From NCBI GenBank assembly GCA_036522155.1, contig DATDGI010000091.1:1-30108 (forward strand): a DNA stretch of 30,108 nt, written 5' to 3'. Below are positions 7,521 to 13,454 of the stretch, in pieces (position 1 is the first letter of the stretch; each line of letters begins with the position of its first letter). The notes beneath the pieces are model-generated. The model saw nothing but the letters and a program-made list of their open reading frames with translations, was not told the origin of the DNA and ran no database searches. This DNA is from UBA9676 sp036522155. Its GTDB lineage: Bacteria; Actinomycetota; Actinomycetes; Streptosporangiales; Streptosporangiaceae. Position numbers and translations under genes: made by a program.

Positions 7521-7524
7521 GATT
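7509..7524. promoter_or_regulatory. Candidate operator upstream of the XRE gene
   Basis: TTGTGAATCACAGATT contains the small palindrome TGTG-AAT-CACA. It matches the right half of the ATPase-gene inverted repeat (TGTGAAACACAGATT, 6167-6181) at 14 of 15 positions in the same orientation relative to the downstream gene. It overlaps the predicted -35 of the XRE promoter. This is most simply an autoregulatory site of the XRE protein, which is inference. The rest of 7458-7708 is relatively AT-rich and holds no supportable gene. Confidence 0.6.
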
Positions 7525-7708
7525 TTGGGGGCCTCATCAACATCACTCACTCCACTCGGTGGTCACACAAACCACTTGCGCCACAACGGACACGGCATCC
7601 CAAACCACCATTTCCGCTGCGCAACCCGGAAAACCCGGCAGAAGCCGTGGCCAGCCTCCTACTAGCCGGCGCTGGCTCGCGATCAGAGCCGGGCGGGCGG
7701 CAACTGCA

Positions 7709-7957
7709 TCAGCCAAGCGCGTCGTCGAACTCGCCTTTCCTTACACCGTCGAGGAAGCACTCCCACTCGTGGCGGTCGTACACGAGGACCCTTCCCGCCG
7801 GATCGCCTGCTATCCGCATGAGCACCCACTCGTCCGCTGAACCGTCCGGCACCCGGGCAAAAGCCACCTCAATGGCCCCCTCCCCGGCCCCGGACCGCCG
7901 CCAGGCCAGCGCACCGGCGTCGATGCCGAGAGTCTCGGCCGTGGGCTTGCCGGTCAT
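7709..7957 (-). CDS. DUF397-like domain protein (second copy)
   Basis: The 82-residue protein has LAWRRSGAGEGAIEVAFA, then DEWVLMRIAGDPAGRVLVYDRHEWECFLDGVRKGEFDD. That is the DUF397 pattern with an altered N-terminal half compared with the copy at 6388-6600. The ATG at 7957 has AGGAGGGGG 8 nt upstream; the longer open frame to 8293 is the shadow of the methyltransferase gene. It lies 82 nt downstream of the first DUF574 methyltransferase gene on the same strand and is probably co-transcribed with it rather than with the XRE gene. Its function is unknown. Confidence 0.82.
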   Translation of the reverse strand: MTGKPTAETLGIDAGALAWRRSGAGEGAIEVAFARVPDGSADEWVLMRIAGDPAGRVLVYDRHEWECFLDGVRKGEFDDALG

Positions 7958-8039
7958 CCGCGATTCCCCCTCCTGGCCCGCGTCCTGCGCGGCCGACCCG
8001 GCCCAGCGGCCGCCCGGCTGGTCATCCGCGCTTCCCGGG

Positions 8040-8864
8040 TCACTTCTTTTGCCCCACGCCGCAGTACAGCACCCGTGACCCCTCGCTGTCGGCCAGTTCG
8101 GGTTCATCCGCTCCCCACTCGCCCACGTAGCAGAGGCCAGGCCGGGCATCCGGGTAGGGCTGGCCCAGTTCCAGCCCGTCGAAGAAACGCTCCACCTGGG
8201 CTCGTGGGCGCAGGAAGATGCTCTCGGTGGACCTGGCGTATTCCTCGCGGCCCACCTCGACCGCGCGCGGCGGGAGGCCGTCCGCGGTGACATGGGACAG
8301 GGCCAGATAGCTGCCCGGCGCCAGCGCAGCCAGGTAGGTGGCGACCAGGCCCCACGGGTCCGCCGCCGGCGCCACGAAGTGCATGACCGCCGTCATCAGC
8401 AGCCCGGCCGGCTCGGTGAAGTCGATCAGGGCGAGCAGATCCGGATGGCCGAGCACCGCGGCCGGGTCGCGGAGGTCGCCGGTGATCATGCCGGTGTTCG
8501 CGTCCCCGCTCAGCAGCTCCGCCGAGAACAAGGCCACCATCGGGTCGATGTCCACGTACACGACGCGGGCGTCCGCGGCCACCTCCCGCACCACCTGGTG
8601 CGTGTTGCCCGCGGTGGGCAGCCCCGACCCGATGTCGATGAACTGGCGGATCCCGTGGTCGGCCATCCACCTGGCGGCCCGCTGATGGAACCCGCGGTTC
8701 GCCCAGGCGGCATCGCTGATGTCCGGCATCACCTTCATGATCCGTTCCGCGGCCGCCCGGTCGGCCGGGAAGTTGTGGCGGCCGCCCAGGTAGTAGTCGT
8801 ACAGCCGGGCCGGGCTGGGCACCGAGGGATCGACGCCCGGCGGAACCGGCGGATCTTCGGTCAT
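8040..8864 (-). CDS. DUF574 SAM-dependent methyltransferase (paralogue 1)
   Basis: The 274-residue protein belongs to the actinobacterial S-adenosyl methyltransferase family (pfam04672/DUF574). Motifs are the family N-terminus PSPARLYDYYLGG (16-28), FIDIGSGLPT (75-84, SAM-binding glycine loop), VYVDIDPMV (102-110), and the C-terminal LYCGVG. The substrate of this family is not established. The ATG at 8864 has GGAGAG 4 nt upstream. It starts 23 nt after the stop of a close paralogue, so this is a tandem duplication in one operon. The frequent proximity of DUF574 genes to WhiJ/DUF397 genes in actinobacteria is from memory and would need a neighbourhood survey. Confidence 0.9.
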   Translation of the reverse strand: MTEDPPVPPGVDPSVPSPARLYDYYLGGRHNFPADRAAAERIMKVMPDISDAAWANRGFHQRAARWMADHGIRQFIDIGSGLPTAGNTHQVVREVAADARVVYVDIDPMVALFSAELLSGDANTGMITGDLRDPAAVLGHPDLLALIDFTEPAGLLMTAVMHFVAPAADPWGLVATYLAALAPGSYLALSHVTADGLPPRAVEVGREEYARSTESIFLRPRAQVERFFDGLELGQPYPDARPGLCYVGEWGADEPELADSEGSRVLYCGVGQKK

Positions 8865-8887
8865 AGGCTCTCCGTCCGAGTCAGCCC

Positions 8888-9715
8888 TCACGGGCACTTG
8901 GCCACCCCGCAATAGATCCACCGGGACCCGTCGCTGTCGGCCAGCGACAGGCTCTCAGCGCCCCACATACCGGTGTGCACGACCTCAGATCCGGCGCCGG
9001 GGTAGGCCGGCACCATTTCCAGGCCGTCGAAGAAGCGCTCGATGTCCGCCTTGGACCGCGGGTAGATCGGCTGCGAGGACCGGGCGTAGACGTCCCGGCA
9101 CACCGCCACCGCCAGGGGCGGCTTGTTGTCCGGGGTGACGTGCGAGATGACCAGGTAACTGCCGGGAGCCAGGGCGTCCACGTACCGGTTCACGATATGC
9201 CACGGATCATCTTCATCGGAGATGAAATTGAGCACCGCGGTCATCAGCAGTCCCACGGGCTCGCCGAAGCTGACCAGCGCGGTCACGTTCGGGTGCTCGA
9301 GAATGCCCTCGGGATCGCGCAGGTCGCCCTGGATCACGCTCACGGTGGCGTTGTCGGCCAGGAATCCCTTGGCGTAGGCGAGCACCATCGGATCGTTGTC
9401 CACGTAGACGACCCGCGCATCGGGCACCCGCGCGGCCAGCACTTCATGGGTGTTGCCCTGGGTGGGCAGCCCCGCCCCGATGTCGATGAACTGGCGGATT
9501 CCGTGCTTGGTGGCCAGCAGGCGAGCGGCCCGCTGATGGAACCCGCGGTTCGCCCAGGCGATATCTGGTAATTCGGGGATGAGTTCCCGCAGCCGCTCGG
9601 CCACCATCCGGTCAGACTCGTAGTTCGTGGTACCGCCGAGGTAGTAGTCATAGAGCCTGGCCGGGCTCGGCACGGATGGATCAACTCCGGGCGGCACCGG
9701 CGGATCAGTGCTCAT
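8888..9715 (-). CDS. DUF574 SAM-dependent methyltransferase (paralogue 2)
   Basis: This 275-residue protein shares with its neighbour a nearly identical N-terminus (PPVPPGVDPSVPSPARLYDYYLGG), the block IAWANRGFHQRAAR, the SAM loop FIDIGAGLPT (76-85), VYVDNDPMV and the C-terminal IYCGVA. The two diverge most at residues 30-50 and 140-230, so the duplication is not recent. The ATG at 9715 has GGAGGG 4-5 nt upstream and lies inside the end of a short upstream ORF with a strong ribosome-binding site. The cytosolic substrate is unknown. Confidence 0.9.
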   Translation of the reverse strand: MSTDPPVPPGVDPSVPSPARLYDYYLGGTTNYESDRMVAERLRELIPELPDIAWANRGFHQRAARLLATKHGIRQFIDIGAGLPTQGNTHEVLAARVPDARVVYVDNDPMVLAYAKGFLADNATVSVIQGDLRDPEGILEHPNVTALVSFGEPVGLLMTAVLNFISDEDDPWHIVNRYVDALAPGSYLVISHVTPDNKPPLAVAVCRDVYARSSQPIYPRSKADIERFFDGLEMVPAYPGAGSEVVHTGMWGAESLSLADSDGSRWIYCGVAKCP

Positions 9716-9818
9716 ATCGCCCTCCCGGACCCGGTCTGCCGAGATCTGCCTGCCTGTTACCCGCGGTCGTCGCCATTAAGCCGGCGCTGCCTGCTCCCCG
9801 GTGCTGCTGGTACAGCAT
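9705..9818 (-). CDS. Possible 37-residue leader ORF overlapping the DUF574 gene start
   Basis: An ATG at 9818 is preceded by AGGAGG with 9-nt spacing. The frame runs 37 codons (MLYQQHRGAG...) to a TGA at 9705, overlapping the ATG of the DUF574 gene at 9715 by 11 nt. The peptide is Gly/Arg-rich with no recognisable domain. The arrangement would allow translational coupling. It could equally be a chance ORF in a GC-rich leader. Confidence 0.35.
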   Translation of the reverse strand: MLYQQHRGAGSAGLMATTAGNRQADLGRPGPGGRYEH

Positions 9819-9870
9819 CCCGTCCCCCCTCCTGCGAAACAACGCTCTGCTCACAGTCTCGCACGCGGCG

Positions 9871-9878
9871 TGTGAATC
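9871..9878. promoter_or_regulatory. Partial match to the shared operator, upstream of the DUF574 genes
   Basis: TGTGAATC is identical to the first eight bases of the element at 7510-7517 and has the same orientation relative to the downstream minus-strand genes. The second half (GCGAACC) does not match, so this is a half-site at best. Confidence 0.22.
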
Positions 9879-9913
9879 GCGAACCGCTGGTGGTGAACTA
9901 CCGATTACCGGAT

Positions 9914-10501
9914 TCATGAAGTACCCCCTCGCCGGAAGCACCCCGCCAGGTGATCATCGACCACGCCACACGCCTGCAGGGCGGCGTAGACGGTAACCGG
10001 GCCGGTGAAGGCGAAGCCAAGCCGCCGGAGTTCCCGCGCGCACGCCTTGGAGCCAGCCGTCCAGGCCGGCACATCTGCCATGGTCACGGGCGGATCGGCG
10101 GCGGTGTCGTGGTAGCGCCAGACCATTGCGGCCAGGCCGTCGGGCACGGCCAGGGCCGCCCGGGCGTTGCCGATCACGGCGTTGATTTTGGCACGGTTGC
10201 GGACGATGCCGGGGTCGGCCAGGAGCCGCTCGATGTCGGCGGCGCCGAAGGCGGCAACCGCGGCCAGGTCGAAGCCCGCGAAGGCGGCGCGGAAGTTCTC
10301 CCGCTTGCGCAGGATCGTGAGCCAGGACAGCCCGGACTGGAACGCCTCCAGCGAGAGCCGCTCGAACATCCCACGGTCATCGGTGACCGGAACGCCCCAC
10401 TCCTGGTCGTGATAGGCGAGGTAGTCGGGCGTGCCGACCGCCCACGGGCAGCGCAGGACCCCATCCGGGCCGGGCACGGGCCCAGTTCCGGGCTCACTCA
10501 C
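9914..10501 (-). CDS. tag: DNA-3-methyladenine glycosylase I
   Basis: The 195-residue protein removes N3-methyladenine from alkylated DNA. It has the Tag signature: RCPWA (C18), YLAYHDQEWGVPVTDD (H31), and the LEAFQSGLSWLTILRKRENF block (51-70), where E52 corresponds to the E. coli Tag catalytic Glu38. C-terminal DDHLAGC gives H184 and C188. C18, H31, H184 and C188 reproduce the four zinc ligands of E. coli Tag. The GTG at 10501 overlaps the stop of the upstream DivIVA-like gene by 8 nt, so the two are coupled. The same pair occurs as Rv1209-Rv1210 in M. tuberculosis. Confidence 0.93.
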   Translation of the reverse strand: MSEPGTGPVPGPDGVLRCPWAVGTPDYLAYHDQEWGVPVTDDRGMFERLSLEAFQSGLSWLTILRKRENFRAAFAGFDLAAVAAFGAADIERLLADPGIVRNRAKINAVIGNARAALAVPDGLAAMVWRYHDTAADPPVTMADVPAWTAGSKACARELRRLGFAFTGPVTVYAALQACGVVDDHLAGCFRRGGTS

Positions 10502-11027
10502 CGGAGCGTTGTTCCTGCTGCCGCCAGGTCTCCGGACTTGGCTCGGTGGGGCCGGGCTCGGCCGGGGCGGGAACGGGACTGGGCTCGGTGGGACTGACCA
10601 GCGGGCTGGGCTCGGTGGGATTGACCAGCGGGCTGGGCTCGGCCATGCCAGCCACCGGGGCCGGCCAGCCTCCCCCGTCGGCGTGGCGCGTCCAGCTTGG
10701 TTCAGCCGGTCGGCTGGCCGGGATCGGCCGACTCGCTGACCGGCCGGACTGCGCGTCGGCCAGTTCCCGGCGAAGCGTCGCGATCTCCACGTCCCGTACG
10801 GTCATCGCCCGCGCGATCACGCGCAGGGCCTCCTCGGTCGCCGGGGCGTTGTATCCCCACAACGACAGCGGCGGGCGCAACAGCGCCACATCGGTGGCCG
10901 TCACCTGGCCGAGGCCGAACGGCGTCGCATCACTAACGAAGATCGCCATTTCGCCGGCCCGCCCGAGCGCGGCCAGCACCGCGCCGCCCACGATGGCGGC
11001 GGCCGCCACCAACAGCACTATTGGCAC
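10494..11027 (-). CDS. Single-pass membrane protein with DivIVA-like segment (Rv1209 type)
   Basis: The 177-residue protein starts with a membrane segment (about 2-22, VPIVLLVAAAAIVGGAVLAAL). A short DivIVA-like region (about 43-82) reads TATDVALLRPPLSLWGYNAPATEEALRVIARAM, recalling the LPLALRGYxxxEVD pattern. A Pro/Glu/Ser-rich tail has near-perfect 9-residue repeats. The GTG at 11027 is chosen because the membrane helix begins there; a TTG at 11066 is possible, and neither has a clear Shine-Dalgarno. A role in cell-pole or division processes is only suggested by the DivIVA similarity. It is directly upstream of, and overlaps, tag, matching the order in mycobacteria. Confidence 0.72.
   Translation of the reverse strand: MPIVLLVAAAAIVGGAVLAALGRAGEMAIFVSDATPFGLGQVTATDVALLRPPLSLWGYNAPATEEALRVIARAMTVRDVEIATLRRELADAQSGRSASRPIPASRPAEPSWTRHADGGGWPAPVAGMAEPSPLVNPTEPSPLVSPTEPSPVPAPAEPGPTEPSPETWRQQEQRSGE
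10570..10644. repeat. 27-bp tandem repeat in the DivIVA-like gene
   Basis: About 2.8 copies of a 27-bp unit. The two full units at 10591-10617 and 10618-10644 differ only at a few bases. They encode the nine-residue repeat PTEPSPLV plus Ser/Asn on the minus strand. The length is a multiple of three, so copy-number change would keep the frame. Confidence 0.75.
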
Positions 11028-11053
11028 AGTACGAATCGTGCCATGCTCAGCGG

Positions 11054-11530
11054 GTGAATCCAGCAACTCGGCTGCTAGCGGTCGCGGCCGACCCGCAGCA
11101 GGCGGCCCGCGCCCGGGCCGACGGCGCCGACCTCATCGATGTCCGCGCGGCCACTCCGGGGGCGCTGGCCACGATCCAGGCCGGCCTGCCCAGCGCGCTG
11201 CTGTGGACCGGGCCAGCGGACACCGGCCCGCGCGGTAATGGCCCGGCGGGCAGCGGGCCCGGGGGCGCTGAGCCCTTCGACGCCGACCGCCTGGCCGCGG
11301 CGTCCCGCCAGCCAGCCGCCCGCCAGCCGACCGCCCGCCAGCCTGCCGCCCGCCAGCCAGCCGATGGCCCGCTCCCGGCCTCGGTCATCACCGCCGCTGC
11401 CATCGGGACTTGGCTGGGGCGGCCGGTCATCCGCTCCCGGCACACCCGGGCCGCCCGCCGCGCGATCGACATGACCATGGCGATCGCCGGTACCCGGCCC
11501 CCCGCCCGCACGATCCGCGGCCTGGCCTGA
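11054..11530 (+). CDS. Reduced dihydropteroate synthase-like protein
   Basis: The 158-residue product has two parts that resemble the ends of a FolP-type TIM barrel. The N-terminal part reads ARADGADLIDVRAATPGA (about 22-39), similar to the DLIDVGGEST strand. The C-terminal part (about 112-158) reads VITAAAIGTWLGRPVIRSRHTRAARRAIDMTMAIAGTRPP, like the final strand and helix of DHPS. Normal DHPS is about 270-290 residues; here the middle of the barrel is replaced by a short linker with four RQPAA-type repeats. Substrate residues of the middle barrel are absent, so activity is unlikely. Its neighbours fit the folP2 (Rv1207)-Rv1209-tagA region. GTG at 11054 is 26 bp from the divergent GTG; both may be leaderless. 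It could be a decayed or repurposed gene. Confidence 0.6.
   Translation: MNPATRLLAVAADPQQAARARADGADLIDVRAATPGALATIQAGLPSALLWTGPADTGPRGNGPAGSGPGGAEPFDADRLAAASRQPAARQPTARQPAARQPADGPLPASVITAAAIGTWLGRPVIRSRHTRAARRAIDMTMAIAGTRPPARTIRGLA
11306..11365. repeat. 15-bp tandem repeat in the DHPS-like gene
   Basis: Four consecutive 15-bp units at 11306-11320, 11321-11335, 11336-11350 and 11351-11365 share CGCCAGCC and differ at a few positions. They encode the pentapeptide RQPAA/RQPTA. Confidence 0.85.
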
Positions 11531-11563
11531 CCAGCTGACCTCGGGTGGGCCTGACCAGCCGGA

Positions 11564-12358
11564 CTATCCGGGCCCGGTCCCGTCCGCGGCGGCCACCGAC
11601 GAGCCGAACGCCCCGTTGTTGTGGGCGGCCCGGATGATCCGGACCACCTCCTCCGGCTCGTCCGCGAGGCTCACCAGATCCAGGTCGGCCGGGGAGATTT
11701 TGCCCTCACCGGTCACGGTTTCCCGCAGCCAGGCCAGCAGGCCGGACCAGTAGTCGCGGTCCACGAGCACGATCGGGAACTTGGTGATCTTTCCGGTCTG
11801 GACCAGGGTGAGGGCCTCGAACAGCTCGTCCAGGGTGCCGAACCCGCCCGGGAGCACCACGAACGCCTGCGAGTACTTGACGAACATGGTCTTGCGGACG
11901 AAGAAGTAGCGGAATTCGATGCCGATATCGACGTAGTCGTTCAGGCCCTGTTCCAGCGGCAGTTCGATACCCAGGCCCACGGACGTGCCGTTGGCCGCGG
12001 CGGCGCCCTTGTTGGCCGCCTCCATGATCCCCGGCCCGCCGCCGGTGATCACCGCGTAGCCCGCCTTGACCAGCCCGGTGGCGATGCGCTCGGCCAGCTC
12101 ATAATCGGCCGTGCCGGGCACGGCCCGGGAGGAGCCGAAGATGGAGACGGCCAGCCCGAGCTCGGCCAGCAGGCCGAAGCCCTCCACGAACTCGGCCTGG
12201 ATGCGCAGCACCCGCCACGGATCGGTGTGGACCCAGTCGCTGGGCCCGCGCTTGTCGAGCAGCCGCTGATCCGTGGTGGTCATGGGGATGGCCTTGCCGC
12301 GGAGCATGGCCGGCCCCTGCCGGCGGACCCGCCGGCGCGGCTCTGGTTGCACGTTCAT
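11564..12358 (-). CDS. LOG family protein (TIGR00730, Rv1205 type)
   Basis: The 264-residue Rossmann-like protein has the family signatures GGGPGIMEAANKGA (106-119), RKT (155-157) and PGGFGTLDE (170-178). LOG proteins hydrolyse nucleoside 5'-monophosphates of the cytokinin type to base plus ribose-5-phosphate; the M. tuberculosis homologue Rv1205 has this activity. The first 25-30 residues are Arg-rich and probably disordered. The ATG at 12358 has AGGA about 4 nt upstream; the internal ATG at residue 26 is an alternative. It lies between the DHPS-like gene (convergent) and dapD (same strand, about 100 nt upstream). Confidence 0.9.
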   Translation of the reverse strand: MNVQPEPRRRVRRQGPAMLRGKAIPMTTTDQRLLDKRGPSDWVHTDPWRVLRIQAEFVEGFGLLAELGLAVSIFGSSRAVPGTADYELAERIATGLVKAGYAVITGGGPGIMEAANKGAAAANGTSVGLGIELPLEQGLNDYVDIGIEFRYFFVRKTMFVKYSQAFVVLPGGFGTLDELFEALTLVQTGKITKFPIVLVDRDYWSGLLAWLRETVTGEGKISPADLDLVSLADEPEEVVRIIRAAHNNGAFGSSVAAADGTGPG

Positions 12359-12440
12359 GATCCTGCCACGGTAACTCAGGCCAGCCGCAGGTCAGCACGC
12401 CCGGTCAGGCCAGCGGTCAGCGGCCAGGAAGATCGTCATT

Positions 12441-12460
12441 CCGCGGCCATCCGGCCGCGG
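12441..12460 (-). terminator. Hairpin immediately after the dapD stop codon
   Basis: CCGCGGCC (12441-12448) and GGCCGCGG (12453-12460) form a perfect 8-bp all-GC stem with a 4-nt loop. The stem begins directly at the dapD stop codon at 12461-12463. No T tract follows. Confidence 0.55.
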
Positions 12461-13372
12461 TCAGCCATTCATGCCGTGGTCGCGCAGGATGTCGTTGAGC
12501 ACCGCCTTGTCGTGCCGTGCGCCCTCCGGCAGCCGTTTCAGCACCAGCACGCAGGGCATGCCGAAAGCGCCGCCGGGGAAGTCCCGCGGCCGGGTGCCAC
12601 CGACGCAGACCGACCAGGCCGGCGCCTCGCCCCGGGGCAGCTCCTCGCCGGTCTCCACGTCGATCACGTGCGAACTGCGGGTCAGGATGGTGCCCGCGCC
12701 CAGCACGGCGCCGGCGCGGACCCGCGCCCCCTCCACCACCATGCAGCGCGAGCTGATGAAGGCGTCGTCCTCGATGACCACCGGCACCGCGTTCGGCGGT
12801 TCCAGCACGCCGCCCACGCCGACCCCGCCGGCCAGATGGACGTTCCGGCCGACCTGGGCGCAGGAACCGACCGTGGCCCAGGTGTCCACCATCGTCCCGG
12901 CGTCCACGTAGGCGCCGATGTTGACGAACGAGGGCATGAGCACGCAGCCGGGCGCGATGTAGGCGCCCCAGCGGGCGATCGCGCCGGGTACCACCCGGAC
13001 CCCGTCCAGCCGGGTCTTGAGCGGCACCCGGTCGTGGTAGCGGAAGTCACCGGCGCCGGATTCGGCCATGGGCAGCAGCCGGAAGGCCAGCAGGATCGCC
13101 CGCTTGGCCCGCTCGTCCACGGCGATGTTGCCGGTCGCCGGGTCCGGCCAGGCCACCCTGGCCTCACCCCGATCGAGCGCGTCCACCGCCCCCGTCACCA
13201 CCGCGCGGGCCGCGGCATCGCCCGGTCCCAGCTCAGCCCGCCGCTCCCACAGTTCGTCCAGCTCGGTGGGGAGGGGTGAAACGGGGAGGGATGAAGCGGA
13301 GAGGGGTGAGCCGGGAGGGGGTGAACCGGGAAGGGGCGAATGCGGGGAGCCTGCGGCCGGAGCACCAGTCAT
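12461..13372 (-). CDS. dapD: 2,3,4,5-tetrahydropyridine-2,6-dicarboxylate N-succinyltransferase
   Basis: The 303-residue enzyme acts in the succinylase branch of lysine/diaminopimelate synthesis, transferring succinyl from succinyl-CoA to tetrahydrodipicolinate. A left-handed beta-helix of hexapeptide repeats spans about residues 125-265 (GAYIAPGCVLMPSFVNIGAYVDAGTMVDTWATVGSCAQVGRNVHLAGGVGVGG). The C-terminal segment GGAFGMPCVLVLKR follows. The ATG at 13372 lacks a Shine-Dalgarno but a TAGCAT hexamer lies 7 nt upstream, so it may be leaderless. Residues about 9-34 are a Ser/Pro/Leu repeat not expected in DapD. dapC lies nearby, so both middle steps of the pathway are represented. Confidence 0.94.
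   Translation of the reverse strand: MTGAPAAGSPHSPLPGSPPPGSPLSASSLPVSPLPTELDELWERRAELGPGDAAARAVVTGAVDALDRGEARVAWPDPATGNIAVDERAKRAILLAFRLLPMAESGAGDFRYHDRVPLKTRLDGVRVVPGAIARWGAYIAPGCVLMPSFVNIGAYVDAGTMVDTWATVGSCAQVGRNVHLAGGVGVGGVLEPPNAVPVVIEDDAFISSRCMVVEGARVRAGAVLGAGTILTRSSHVIDVETGEELPRGEAPAWSVCVGGTRPRDFPGGAFGMPCVLVLKRLPEGARHDKAVLNDILRDHGMNG
13271..13345. repeat. 15-bp tandem repeat in the 5' part of dapD
   Basis: Five imperfect 15-bp units run from 13271 to 13345 (consensus near GAGGGGTGAACCGGG on the plus strand). They encode a Ser-Pro-Leu-Pro-rich segment ahead of the conserved DapD domain. The unit length keeps the reading frame. Confidence 0.8.
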
Positions 13373-13454
13373 GGCGCCGATGCTAGTGGTGGCACCGCCG
13401 GGCTGAGTCGCGAGCTTGCGCACTTCCGTCCGCACCGGCCGGTACGGTCGTGAT

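Noticed and set aside
11306..11365. The repeated 15-bp units as a CRISPR array
   Set aside because: The units are directly adjacent without spacers, keep the reading frame and are only 15 bp.
11621..13279. A 552-codon plus-strand open frame opposite the LOG and dapD genes
   Set aside because: Its composition is His/Gly/Arg/Pro-rich, as expected from antisense of well-conserved GC-rich genes, and both genes beneath it have clear family motifs.
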